Both the position numbers and the translations under genes were made by a program. This document shows positions 51,743 through 60,554 of a stretch of 64,000 nucleotides of DNA, piece after piece; within the stretch, counting starts at the first letter, position 1; the number at the start of each line of letters is the position of its first letter. This stretch comes from JBALVT01 sp045110675 (GTDB taxonomy: Bacteria; Pseudomonadota; Gammaproteobacteria; Pseudomonadales; Halieaceae), in the NCBI GenBank assembly GCA_045110675.1, contig JBGCGJ010000005.1:1-64000 (forward strand). Direction: 5' to 3'. The notes beneath the pieces were generated by a model. It saw only the letters and a list, made by a program, of their open reading frames with translations, did not search any database and was not told the DNA's origin.

Positions 51743-53419
51743 ATGACTGTACTCACCCAGAGCTATTACTGCGGTGCCTCCGACACCCAGATTATCTACG
51801 AAACCATCGGTAATTATCTCGATCGCATCTGCGATCGATTTCCAGACAATGAGGCGTTGGTGGTTCGCCATCAGAATGTGCGTTGGACTTACCGGGAGTT
51901 TGGGCAACAGATCGATCGTCTTGCCACCGGTCTGCTTGCTCTGGGTATTGAACCCGGAGACCGGGTGGGTATCTGGGGGCCCAACAGTTTCGAGTGGGCC
52001 CTGGTGCAGTTTGCCACTGCCAGGATTGGCGCGATCATGGTGTGTCTCAATCCTGCCTATCGCTTGCACGAACTGGAATATGCGCTGAATAAAGTGGAGT
52101 GCAAGGCTATTGTCGCAGCGGAGAATTTTAAAACCAGTGACTACCTTGGCATGCTTGCGCACCTGGCACCAGAATTGGAGCAGTGCGCCCCCGGAGAATT
52201 GGTGAGCCAAAAACTGCCGCATCTGCGCCAGGTGATTCGTATGGGTGAAAATACTACCCTTGGCATGCTCAACTTCGAGCGTGTCTGTGAGCTGGGAGGC
52301 GATGCCGAATATCAGCGGGTAGCAATCCTGAAGGGCTTACTGCGCCCCGATGATCCCATCAATATTCAGTTTACCAGCGGTACCACCGGCTCCCCCAAGG
52401 GCGCCACACTCACTCACTGCAATATTCTGAACAATGGCTACCTGACGGGGAAGGGGATGCAACTGAGCGAGCGAGACAGGCTGTGTATTCCAGTGCCGCT
52501 CTACCACTGCTTCGGCATGGTACTGGGTAATCTCGCCTGCCTTGCTCACGGTGCCACGGCCATTTACCCGGAAGCCGCCTTCGACCCCTTAACGACATTG
52601 CAAACGGTGCAAGATGAAAAGTGTACGGCCCTGCACGGCGTTCCGACCATGTTCATTGCAGAGCTGGATCACCCGGAGTTTGCCAACTTTGATCTAAGCA
52701 GTTTGCGCACCGGGGTAATGGCCGGTGCGCCCTGTCCGGTGGAGGTGATGAACCGGGTTATCGAACAGATGCACATGGAGCACATCCTGATCGGCTACGG
52801 TCAGACCGAGGTAAGCCCCATTAATCACCTAACACTGCCTGGGGATTCGATGGAAAAGCGCACCCAAACCGTGGGTCGTGCTGTGCCCTGGGTGGAAATC
52901 CGCATTGTCGATGAAAATGGCATTGTTGTGCCCATCGGTGACAAGGGAGAAATATGCACCCGCGGCTACTCGGTCATGCGCGGTTACTGGAATGACGAGG
53001 AGCGCACGCGCGAGACCATTGATGCGGCTGGCTGGTTGCATTCTGGTGACATCGGCATCATGGATTCCGAGGGTTATGTACAGGTGGTGGGCCGCATCAA
53101 GGATATGCTGATTCGTGGTGGTGAGAATGTCTACCCCCGCGAAGTTGAGGAGTTTCTTTATACACATCCAAAAATCGCGGAGGTGCAAGTGTTCGGCGTG
53201 CCCGACGAGAGGTTGGGTGAGGAGGTGTGTGCCTGGGTGATGTTGTATCCAGAGCAAGAGATGACCGAGCAGGCGTTAAAGGACTACTGCAAAGACCAGA
53301 TCACCCATTTTAAAGTGCCGCGCTATGTGCGTTTTGTCCACGAGTTCCCCATGACAGTCACGGGCAAGATGCAGAAGTTCGTGATGCGCGAGCAGATGAC
53401 TGCCGAGCTGGAAAAATAG
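51743..53419 (+). CDS. Acyl-CoA synthetase, ACSF2-like AMP-binding enzyme
   Basis: The protein has 558 residues from the ATG at 51743 (a TTG seven codons upstream is possible). The ATP motif is FTSGTTGSPKGATLTH, the later core YGQTEVSPINH and GWLHSGDIG, and the C-terminal hinge VGRIKDMLIRGGENVYPREVE. The catalytic lysine is in VTGKMQKFVMR. The N-terminal half (LLALGIEPGDRVGIWGPNS, LNPAYRLHELEYALNKVECK) is like medium-chain acyl-CoA ligases of the ACSF2 type. It probably activates the acid that feeds the thiolase pathway, with the same operon polarity. Confidence 0.92.
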   Translation: MTVLTQSYYCGASDTQIIYETIGNYLDRICDRFPDNEALVVRHQNVRWTYREFGQQIDRLATGLLALGIEPGDRVGIWGPNSFEWALVQFATARIGAIMVCLNPAYRLHELEYALNKVECKAIVAAENFKTSDYLGMLAHLAPELEQCAPGELVSQKLPHLRQVIRMGENTTLGMLNFERVCELGGDAEYQRVAILKGLLRPDDPINIQFTSGTTGSPKGATLTHCNILNNGYLTGKGMQLSERDRLCIPVPLYHCFGMVLGNLACLAHGATAIYPEAAFDPLTTLQTVQDEKCTALHGVPTMFIAELDHPEFANFDLSSLRTGVMAGAPCPVEVMNRVIEQMHMEHILIGYGQTEVSPINHLTLPGDSMEKRTQTVGRAVPWVEIRIVDENGIVVPIGDKGEICTRGYSVMRGYWNDEERTRETIDAAGWLHSGDIGIMDSEGYVQVVGRIKDMLIRGGENVYPREVEEFLYTHPKIAEVQVFGVPDERLGEEVCAWVMLYPEQEMTEQALKDYCKDQITHFKVPRYVRFVHEFPMTVTGKMQKFVMREQMTAELEK

Positions 53420-53446
53420 CCGGCCGGCGGTCTGAACTATTTGAGA

Positions 53447-53578
53447 TCAGGGACTCTCCGTTTCGGGCCAGTAGCGCACGATGAAATTTCCCAGCGTGAC
53501 GTGCTGGTCACCAGTCTTCACCGGGTACAGTATGCGGAATCGATCCGATCCCAGGAACAGTGCGCGCAGACTCTGTAC
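53447..53578 (-). pseudogene. Deleted, truncated copy of the MaoC-like gene
   Basis: On the minus strand this stretch translates as a C-terminal MaoC-like fragment: LRALFLGSDRFRILYPVKTG, DQ, then HVTLGNFIVRYWPETESP and a stop. It is nearly identical to the end of the intact MaoC-like protein at 55925-56395. Relative to that copy the fragment lacks everything before the LRALFLG segment and an internal block of about 35 codons, with the break at a CAG triplet present at both edges. It is the trace of a duplication followed by deletion, between the ligase and MFS genes. Confidence 0.85.
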
Positions 53579-53715
53579 TGAAAATTGTTTTAGACTTGCG
53601 GCTAACAAGCCCCCGAACGTTATCGGCGAATACTTTTATACCCAAATAGACAACGCAGGGTTTTAAGAAACGATGTAGATTGCAATCCATACAATAAAAA
53701 GGCACCGGGATTGAC

Positions 53716-55023
53716 ATGAATACTCAAGCAGGGCCTCTTGAAACAATGCGGCACGAGCCAATGCGTGTCAGACAATGGTCTATCGTTGCTATCTGTATTG
53801 GCATTCTGGCGCTGGATGGGTACGACGTGCTATCTATCGCCTTTGCTGCACCTGGTATTACTGCTCAGTGGGGCATTTCCAAAGCGACCCTGGGAGTAGT
53901 CCTTTCACTCGAACTGATGGGAATGGCGGTAGGCTCGATTCTGATGGGGGCCCTGGCAGATAACCGTGGACGACGGCCAACATTATTACTTGGCCTTGTT
54001 ATTCTCAGCGTGGGAATGTTGATTGCCGGTGTTGCCCCCAATGTATTCATTCTCGGAGCCGCTCGCGTGTTCACAGGGATAGGCATTGGTGGACTCCTGG
54101 CGGCCGCAACGGCGACTTCATCTGACTTTTGCAATGACAAAAACCGTTCACTTGCTGTGGTACTCGTGGCCGGTGGTTTTGCCTTTGGCGTCTATCTGGG
54201 TGCGACATTCCTTGCACCCTTGCTCAACCAGTTTGACTGGCGCGTTACCTTTTATTTGGGCGCTTTTTTAAGCCTGATATTCATTCCGCTGGTGTACTTT
54301 TTCGTACCTGAGACTGTCACCTTTATTGAGCGTAAACGGCCGGATGATGCGCTGGAGCGTATACAGAAAATCATGAAGCGTTTGGGGCACACCATTCCCG
54401 AATCCCTGCCTTCCAGGGAGGCCCGAGCAGCTGAGCCGGTGGGTATTGCCAACTTGTTTAAATCTGGCTTGGGTCCCATTACCTGTATTCTACTCTTTGC
54501 CTATTTGGGCAATGTGGGAACCTATTATTATTTCGTAAAATGGATTCCTACGATCGTCACGGATATTGGCTATTCCACTTCCCAGGCAACCACCGTTTTA
54601 GGCGTTATCAGTTTGGGCGGGGTGATTGGGTCGATAGGGTTGAGCATCATTACCAGATTTATACCAATTCGGCCTTTGATGGCGCTCTGTTTGATCGCCG
54701 CCTCGATAGGGGTTGCCGCGTTTCCTTACTTTATGGAGACGCTGCAGAGCATGAAACTCGTGGGATTCATAACAGGCCTATTTATTTTCGCGGCTATCTC
54801 CGGGTTTTTCGGTCTCTTTGCCGTATCTTACCCATCTTCACTTCTGGGTTCCGGTTCCGGTCTGGTGTTGGGCATTGGTCGTGGGGGCGCGGTATTGGGG
54901 CCAATGATCCCGGGTTTCTTGTTTGCAGCAGGCATGGTGCTGGAAAATATTGCCATTATAATGGCGGGGGGCTCGTTTTTGGCCGGTGTGGCAGTGTTGT
55001 TTTTACGACCGCAAAAAAAATGA
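53716..55023 (+). CDS. MFS transporter, aromatic acid:H+ symporter type
   Basis: The protein has 435 residues with about 12 hydrophobic segments. The AAHS signature DGYD (34-37) lies in helix 1. The MFS loop 2-3 motif is GALADNRGRRPTLLLG, and ARVFTGIGIGGLLAAATATS follows. Relatives carry aromatic acids such as 4-hydroxybenzoate, protocatechuate or 3-hydroxyphenylpropionate. Its place among CoA-ligase and ring-oxygenase-like genes supports import of an aromatic or alicyclic acid. The start is an ATG at 53716 without a strong ribosome site. Confidence 0.9.
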   Translation: MNTQAGPLETMRHEPMRVRQWSIVAICIGILALDGYDVLSIAFAAPGITAQWGISKATLGVVLSLELMGMAVGSILMGALADNRGRRPTLLLGLVILSVGMLIAGVAPNVFILGAARVFTGIGIGGLLAAATATSSDFCNDKNRSLAVVLVAGGFAFGVYLGATFLAPLLNQFDWRVTFYLGAFLSLIFIPLVYFFVPETVTFIERKRPDDALERIQKIMKRLGHTIPESLPSREARAAEPVGIANLFKSGLGPITCILLFAYLGNVGTYYYFVKWIPTIVTDIGYSTSQATTVLGVISLGGVIGSIGLSIITRFIPIRPLMALCLIAASIGVAAFPYFMETLQSMKLVGFITGLFIFAAISGFFGLFAVSYPSSLLGSGSGLVLGIGRGGAVLGPMIPGFLFAAGMVLENIAIIMAGGSFLAGVAVLFLRPQKK

Positions 55024-55094
55024 GCATTACACGTCGGCAAACGATATGTAACCAATGAGCCCGTTTTCTGGTTCCTTACATTTAAACGATACTG

Positions 55095-55889
55095 TTAGTT
55101 GCCATTAAAGACTGGTTTTCTCTTTTCGACAAAAGCTGTCAACGCTTCAACAGTATCATTGCTGACCAGCATGCATTCCTTTTCTTTTTGGATGCCATAA
55201 TCCAATGTTGCGTCCACAGCTTGACGAAGCAATCGATTAATCGTCAATTTTGTTCCTTCAATTGCCATGCGTGGCCCGCTGCTCATCCGCATGGCGATTT
55301 CTTGCGCTTTTGTCATGAGCATGTCAGCAGTCACCACATGTCGAATAAGACCAATATCCTGTGCTTCGGCGGCGGTTAATCGATCTCCGGTGAGCAAAAA
55401 TTCCTTGGCATTATTGATCCCCAGAAGTAACGGCCAGATGGCGGCACCACCATCGCCTGCAACATAACCGGCGGTTACGTGCGTATCGGCGAAAACCGCG
55501 TTTTCTGAAGCAATGACAAAATCGCAAAATAAGGCCAATGTGGATCCAAGCCCCATGGCATAGCCATTGACAGCAGCAATGATCGGCTGTGGCACATCGA
55601 GAAGATCCATAATGATCTTGTGTCCTTCTTCGGTCATGGCATCGATTTGTTCACGATTCATGCTCAGGCCGTGCTTTAGATCTCCCCCGGCACAAAACGC
55701 TGACCCGGCCCCCGTTAAAATAATTGCCCTCGTTTGTTTATCCTGTGCTATATCCGCGAATACCTGCGAGAGCTCTTTGTGTAGATACTGATCAGTGGCA
55801 TTGCGCGCTTCCGGTCTGTTAAGGGTGACGGTTAGCACGCCTTCGCTGCGACAAAATTTTATAAAGTCGTAGTCCTGATAGTTCATCAT
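55095..55889 (-). CDS. Crotonase-family enzyme with His-Asp pair (possible C-C hydrolase)
   Basis: The protein has 264 residues. The crotonase fold is clear: LNRPEARNA, AFCAGGDLKHG (oxyanion hole) and AAVNGYAMGLGSTLALFCDF. The two catalytic glutamates of enoyl-CoA hydratase are both replaced: Thr117 for Glu144 and His137 for Glu164 (rat numbering). His137 is followed nine residues later by Asp146 in AGDGGAAIWPLLLG. That His/Asp spacing equals His145/Asp154 of 6-oxocamphor hydrolase, which cleaves cyclic beta-diketones. So the name enoyl-CoA hydratase is probably wrong; a hydrolytic retro-Claisen reaction is a fair hypothesis. It lies downstream of MaoC by 35 bp. Confidence 0.88.
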   Translation of the reverse strand: MMNYQDYDFIKFCRSEGVLTVTLNRPEARNATDQYLHKELSQVFADIAQDKQTRAIILTGAGSAFCAGGDLKHGLSMNREQIDAMTEEGHKIIMDLLDVPQPIIAAVNGYAMGLGSTLALFCDFVIASENAVFADTHVTAGYVAGDGGAAIWPLLLGINNAKEFLLTGDRLTAAEAQDIGLIRHVVTADMLMTKAQEIAMRMSSGPRMAIEGTKLTINRLLRQAVDATLDYGIQKEKECMLVSNDTVEALTAFVEKRKPVFNGN

Positions 55890-55924
55890 GGTCTCCCGGT
55901 AGTTACTGCGAAGGCGGTTGTGGG

Positions 55925-56395
55925 CTATTGATTTGTTTCTGACCAGTACCGCACAATGAAATTCCCCAAGGTGACGGGCTGCTCTTCGCCATTACTGTGC
56001 CAGCTGAAATCATAGTGAACGGCGAAACCTTCTTCACGTACTTCAACGCGTTCCACCGTAAATTGCAGTGACAGCTGGTCCCCTGCTTTAACTGGGCGCA
56101 GTATGCGAAATCGATCCGATCCCAGGAACAGTGCACGTAAATTCTGCAGCTCAACGTTTTCGAAATAGACCGAGTGGATCAGAGAAAGCGTAAACATGCC
56201 TGGTGCGACGATGGTGCCAAATGGCGAAGCGGCACAGCGCTCTTCATCAAAGTGAAACCAGTCCAGCTGATTTACCGAACGGCAAAATTGCTGAATCATC
56301 TCTTTATTGGCAATGAGTGGCTCGGAGGTGAATAGCACCTGGCCTGTGCGTGACTGGAAATCTTCCAGCCCGGTGATGACGAGTTTTCCGCTCAT
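55925..56395 (-). CDS. MaoC-like hot-dog fold dehydratase
   Basis: The protein has 156 residues. The hydratase-2 signature is visible as LDWFHFDEERCAASPFGTIV, followed by APGMFTLSLI, with the Asp/His catalytic pair in LDWFH. Relatives hydrate enoyl-CoA to (R)-3-hydroxyacyl-CoA. It overlaps the RidA gene by one base and precedes the crotonase, so FMN enzyme-RidA-MaoC-crotonase is one operon. A broken second copy lies at 53447-53578. Confidence 0.88.
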   Translation of the reverse strand: MSGKLVITGLEDFQSRTGQVLFTSEPLIANKEMIQQFCRSVNQLDWFHFDEERCAASPFGTIVAPGMFTLSLIHSVYFENVELQNLRALFLGSDRFRILRPVKAGDQLSLQFTVERVEVREEGFAVHYDFSWHSNGEEQPVTLGNFIVRYWSETNQ

Positions 56396-56886
56396 TATTC
56401 GAAATACACCTCTGCTTCAATTTCCACCGACATACCCATGGGTAGTGATGCCATACCCACCGCCGCGCGCGAGTGGGCGGCCACTTCCGGAGGAAAGGCC
56501 TGGTTGATCAGGTTGGAGAAGGCGTCTATCACCGGCGTCTGTTGGGTAAAATCCGGCGTGCAGTTGACCATGCCAAAAACACGGCCAAACGCGGTAATGC
56601 GATCCAGCGATCCCAACTCGGCCTTCAGGCTGCTCAGAATGGCGAGACTAGTAAGTTGGGCGGCCTCTGTGGCCTGTTCCAGGTTCAGGTCCTGACCGAC
56701 TTTCCCGAACAAGTTAGTGGCGAGGGTGCCATCCGCATTGAGAGGTCCGTGGCCTGAAACCAGGGCGCGGTTACCTATCACTCGCACAAAGGGGAACTTG
56801 GCGACGACCCCTGGGGGTAACTGAATAGGTCCGGGTAAAGTGAAACCCAGCTCGGCGATTTTATCTGCTACTGCGTCGTTGCTCAT
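56395..56886 (-). CDS. RidA/YjgF family protein
   Basis: The protein has 163 residues. The RidA core is recognisable: FPFVRVIGNRALVSGHGPLN, DLNLEQATEAAQLTSLAILS, and the C-terminal SRAAVGMASLPMGMSVEIEA. RidA proteins deaminate reactive enamines or imines; many relatives act in catabolic clusters with other roles. The arginine that binds carboxylate in canonical RidA (about 105) aligns with SRAAVG, present here. It is longer than the usual 130 residues. It lies 10 bp after the FMN enzyme gene. Confidence 0.87.
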   Translation of the reverse strand: MSNDAVADKIAELGFTLPGPIQLPPGVVAKFPFVRVIGNRALVSGHGPLNADGTLATNLFGKVGQDLNLEQATEAAQLTSLAILSSLKAELGSLDRITAFGRVFGMVNCTPDFTQQTPVIDAFSNLINQAFPPEVAAHSRAAVGMASLPMGMSVEIEAEVYFE

Positions 56887-56896
56887 TGCACATTCC

Positions 56897-58063
56897 TCAT
56901 GCTTGTTGATTGCTCATAATACTGTCGCCATTGACCTGATCCAGTGTGGCCGCTCCCATGAAGATCATGTCCCGCTCCACCTCTGAGCGCAGCAAGTGCA
57001 AGGCTCGTTCTACCCCTTGCTGGCCGCCGGCGGCAAGGCCGTAGCAGTAAAGACGCGAACCAGTGCAGGCGGTTGCACCCAGGGCAATGGCTTTGAGTAT
57101 GTCTGTGCCTCGGCGTATGCCGGAATCAAAGATGACTTCTACCTGGTCGCCCACCGCGTCCACAACAGCGGGCAGCATATCCAGTGTGGCGGGGGCGGTG
57201 TCAAAGTGGCGTGCTCCCTGGTTGGAAAGAATCACCGCAGACACGCCGGCATCTACTGCGGCACGCATGTCTTCTACTGCTACCAATCCCTTTACCGCAA
57301 AGGGTCCATCCCATTGCTGGCGCATCCATGCCAGGTCGTCCCAGGTGATATTGGTGATTAACTGATGTGCCAGCCAATTCATATCTCGTTCCGGGGAATC
57401 CATATATTTGTCGTAGAGACCGAAGCCAGGCATAGGTACAGTGCCGAAGGCCCAACGTGGGTGACACGCTATAGAGGCCATCGCCTTGAGCGTGAAAGCC
57501 GGGGGAACGCCGAATCCGCTGCGAGCATCGCGCTCCCGGTTACCGTGTACCGGGTTGTCCACGGTGACAATTAGAGCATCGTATCCAGTATCTTTGGCCA
57601 GCTGAATCATGTCTGCCATCACTTCCCGTGAGCGGCATGGCTGTAGCTGGAAAAACCGTGGGCCCTCTGAAGCTGCGGCGATATCTTCCGGGCGGGTATT
57701 GGTCCAGCCTGACATGGCAAAGGCAGTGCCGTATTTGTGGGAGGCCCGGGCCACGCCAATCTCCCCCTGGCGGTGTAGATATTTCAGCCCGCCCGCAGGG
57801 CCCGCGAAATAGGGCCACTCTATGCGCTGGCCGAGCACCGTTGTGGAAGCGTCTACGCTTTCCACGCCGCTGCAATAGCGGGGTTTCAAACAGTAGCGGC
57901 CAAAGGCAGCTGTATTTGCGGTCAGTGTGGTTTCGTCGTCGGAGCCGCCATTGACGTGATCGAAAAGAGGAAAGGGCAGGGCGCGCTTTGCCGCTTTCCG
58001 CAAGTCTGCGATGTTATGGCATTTGCTCATTTTCCGGCTGAAGGCCACCTTGTTATCGCTCAT
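56897..58063 (-). CDS. FMN-dependent 2-hydroxyacid dehydrogenase-like protein, Gln at the catalytic His
   Basis: The protein has 388 residues. The LldD/glycolate oxidase fold is clear from YFAGPAGGLKYLHRQGEIGV, DALIVTVDNPVHGNRERD, FAVKGLVAVEDMRAAVDAG and the FMN phosphate site FDSGIRRGTDILKAIALGA. In the family the base is His in SNHGGRQ; here the motif is SNQGARH, with Gln282 (codon CAG at 57218-57220). It should therefore not be a normal lactate dehydrogenase. It may use another base such as His286, or serve a different FMN chemistry. First gene of a four-gene minus-strand operon. Confidence 0.87.
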   Translation of the reverse strand: MSDNKVAFSRKMSKCHNIADLRKAAKRALPFPLFDHVNGGSDDETTLTANTAAFGRYCLKPRYCSGVESVDASTTVLGQRIEWPYFAGPAGGLKYLHRQGEIGVARASHKYGTAFAMSGWTNTRPEDIAAASEGPRFFQLQPCRSREVMADMIQLAKDTGYDALIVTVDNPVHGNRERDARSGFGVPPAFTLKAMASIACHPRWAFGTVPMPGFGLYDKYMDSPERDMNWLAHQLITNITWDDLAWMRQQWDGPFAVKGLVAVEDMRAAVDAGVSAVILSNQGARHFDTAPATLDMLPAVVDAVGDQVEVIFDSGIRRGTDILKAIALGATACTGSRLYCYGLAAGGQQGVERALHLLRSEVERDMIFMGAATLDQVNGDSIMSNQQA

Positions 58064-58246
58064 TTCGCGTCTCTATGCTCGTGCTTTTAAAGTGCTAAGT
58101 ATTGTCAATCTTTGCAGTTCGCGCCTTGTTAAATTGAGTAAGTCGGTAGTCTTGAGTAGGGCGTTGACTGACCATATTCCCACTTTGATAAGGCGAAATT
58201 CCGGGCCGCTGATAAGCTCCATCAAAATAATACCTGGAAGCTAATC

Positions 58247-59335
58247 ATGTTGGACTCATACCTGTTCCGCGTATTTGTCATTCCCTCGGCAGTCTTTCTG
58301 TCGGTAGTGTTCGGCGGCTCTTACGGTACTGGCAGAGAGGTGATGGAGTTTATCAGCCGGCACGGCCCGATGGGCGGCCTGCTGTCGATTATCGCAGTCG
58401 TCGTGACTTATAGCGTATTACTATTTGCGACCTTTGAATTGGCAAGGTTGTTCCAGCACTACGAATACCGCAGTTTTTTCGAGAAACTACTGGGGCGATT
58501 CTGGTTTTTGTATGAGATTGTTATTCTTCTGGGCATGATTATAACCCTGGCTGTGTGTACCACCGCCGCCGGTGTCATCGCAGATTCCCGTTTCGGTTTT
58601 CCGGCCTGGGCTGGCAGCGTGGCCCTGCTGTTGATTGTGTTTGTGCTGACCTATCAGGGCCGTGCATTGGTGGAGAAAACCATGATACTGGCGGTATTGT
58701 CCCTCGGGGCTGTGTTGGTGGCCCTGGTGGTGCAATTGGCCGGAGAGCCCGCCGAGCAAATTCGGGCAGCTTTTGCCAGCGAGCCGGTGCAGTGGGATGC
58801 CTGGCAAGGTGGTATGCAATATGCGCTGGTTAACGGTGGCTTTATCCCGTTGTTACTGTTCTGCGCCCGAGGTATTCAAAGCCGTTCTCAAGCGGGTATG
58901 GCTGCAGTTACGGCAGCTACCTTTGCCGTTATTCCGGGCCTGGTTCTCCATTTTTCTTTCATGAGCCTCTATCCGGCAATTACAACGGAAGAATTGCCCG
59001 CCTATCAGCTGATGAGCACAGTGGGTTCTCCCCTGTTCCTGGATATTTATATTGCGGTTCTCTTCGTGTTGGTCGCCCAGACTGGCGTCGGCATGTTGCA
59101 GGGCTTTCTGGAACGGATTGATAGCTGGCACACCGAGCGTTTTGACCGGCCCCTCAATCATTTGGGTCACGGTCTGGTAGCTGTCGGAATGGTTGCAGGC
59201 AGCATGGCCCTCGGCAGTATGGGCATTATCGCCTTGATACTCACGGGATACACTTTTCTCGCGCTGAGTTTCATCCTGGTGTTTGCGGTGCCGCTTCTGA
59301 CCCGAGGAATGTGGCTGATATTTCGCGCGCAGTAA
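58247..59335 (+). CDS. YkvI-like membrane transporter (APC superfamily)
   Basis: The protein has 362 residues with about ten hydrophobic segments. The N-terminus FGGSYGTGREVMEFISRHGP is the YkvI-type glycine-rich segment (helix 1 break) of amino-acid/polyamine/organocation carriers. The substrate is unknown. It is divergent from the FMN enzyme operon with 183 bp between. The ATG at 58247 is the likely start, with GGAAG upstream. Confidence 0.8.
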   Translation: MLDSYLFRVFVIPSAVFLSVVFGGSYGTGREVMEFISRHGPMGGLLSIIAVVVTYSVLLFATFELARLFQHYEYRSFFEKLLGRFWFLYEIVILLGMIITLAVCTTAAGVIADSRFGFPAWAGSVALLLIVFVLTYQGRALVEKTMILAVLSLGAVLVALVVQLAGEPAEQIRAAFASEPVQWDAWQGGMQYALVNGGFIPLLLFCARGIQSRSQAGMAAVTAATFAVIPGLVLHFSFMSLYPAITTEELPAYQLMSTVGSPLFLDIYIAVLFVLVAQTGVGMLQGFLERIDSWHTERFDRPLNHLGHGLVAVGMVAGSMALGSMGIIALILTGYTFLALSFILVFAVPLLTRGMWLIFRAQ

Positions 59336-59425
59336 AATCACCTGAAGCGTCTGTGGTAGCGCGGCTTGTCACTGGGGTAGCGCTGTGGTCAAATCTGAGT
59401 TCCAGTCTGCCACAGAAATCCAATA

Positions 59426-60445
59426 ATGCTTGAGGCTGAACACTCAACCATCGGCCCCATCGGGACGATCATTGCACAGGCCATCGAAGGAGCGGGGCAG
59501 GATCCCGCTGCGCTGTTTGCCGAGGCGGGCCTCGACCTGGACGCTTTGCGTGACCCCCATGTGCGGATGCCAGCGGATGCTCTGCAATCCCTGTTATTGC
59601 TGGCTCAAGAGCGTCTTAATGACCCGATTTTCGGTCTGCGCCTCGCGAACTACGTTCATCCGACTTCTTTTTATTCCCTGGGAATTGCGATGTGTTTCAG
59701 TGAAACCCTGGAGGATTTTCTGGATCGCTACGTCAAGTATTACCGGCTGATCACTACCAACGATGCCCTGGAGACCAGTGTTGAGGACGACTTCTATTCC
59801 CTAAAGGCCACCCCACGTGAGGGTATGCCTTTGATTCCCATTCGAGTGGACGGGTTCGCGTCGTTGACGGTGAGCACAATTCGAGTTGCCCTTGGAAGTG
59901 ATTTTAAACCCCAGTCAGTGTCACTCGCCAGGCCCAGGCCCCTGGGCGTTGAGAACAAGTATGAAGAGCTGTTTGGCTGCCCCGTCATCTTCGATACAGC
60001 CGTGACCGCTCTAGTAATCTCACGGGATGATTTGGCCAGAAAGCTTCCTGCGGCTAATCCTGAATTGACTAAGATGTATGAGCAGCTCACTGTAGACCAC
60101 CTGGCGAAAATAGATCGAGCTGACTTCCCGGCCAGGGTGCACAAGGAATTGATAAAATTATTGCCCACTGGCGTGTCGGGGAAAGACCTGGTGGCTCAGG
60201 CTCTGAATATGAGCACCCGCACACTTTACAACAAGCTCGAAAGCTCGGGAACCACTTATCGTGAAGTGTTGGACGATACACGTCGAGATCTGGCGGAGGG
60301 CTATATTCGTCAGGACCTGCCCATCTACGAAATAGCTTATCTGATAGGGTTTTCAGATACCGCCAATTTTTCTCGGGCGTTCAAGAAGTGGACAGGAAAG
60401 TCTCCCATCGAGTTTAGAGAGGTGGAATCTCCCAACGCGGGCTAG
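59426..60445 (+). CDS. AraC family transcriptional regulator
   Basis: The protein has 339 residues. The N-terminal two thirds are the arabinose-binding-like domain of the OruR/ArgR type (FGLRLANYVHPTSFYSLGIA, MCFSETLEDFLDRYVKYYRL). The C-terminal double HTH (about 235-335) ends with the classic IYEIAYLIGFSDTANFSRAF, then KKWTGKSPIEFRE. It precedes the acyl-CoA ligase and Paa-like operon by 110 bp and probably activates it in response to a pathway intermediate. Confidence 0.92.
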   Translation: MLEAEHSTIGPIGTIIAQAIEGAGQDPAALFAEAGLDLDALRDPHVRMPADALQSLLLLAQERLNDPIFGLRLANYVHPTSFYSLGIAMCFSETLEDFLDRYVKYYRLITTNDALETSVEDDFYSLKATPREGMPLIPIRVDGFASLTVSTIRVALGSDFKPQSVSLARPRPLGVENKYEELFGCPVIFDTAVTALVISRDDLARKLPAANPELTKMYEQLTVDHLAKIDRADFPARVHKELIKLLPTGVSGKDLVAQALNMSTRTLYNKLESSGTTYREVLDDTRRDLAEGYIRQDLPIYEIAYLIGFSDTANFSRAFKKWTGKSPIEFREVESPNAG

Positions 60446-60554
60446 GCTGCCCTCGGCCTTTTCTTTTGACCCCACACTTGCCCATTTTGATATGGGGGCC
60501 TTCAGGCGGTTGAAATACAGTCGCTGACTCTGTTTTGTTTTAATCGAGGACATT

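Noticed and set aside
53508..53717. 69-codon minus-strand frame beside the MFS gene
   Set aside because: It crosses the MaoC relic in another frame; the real homology is in the frame ending at 53447.
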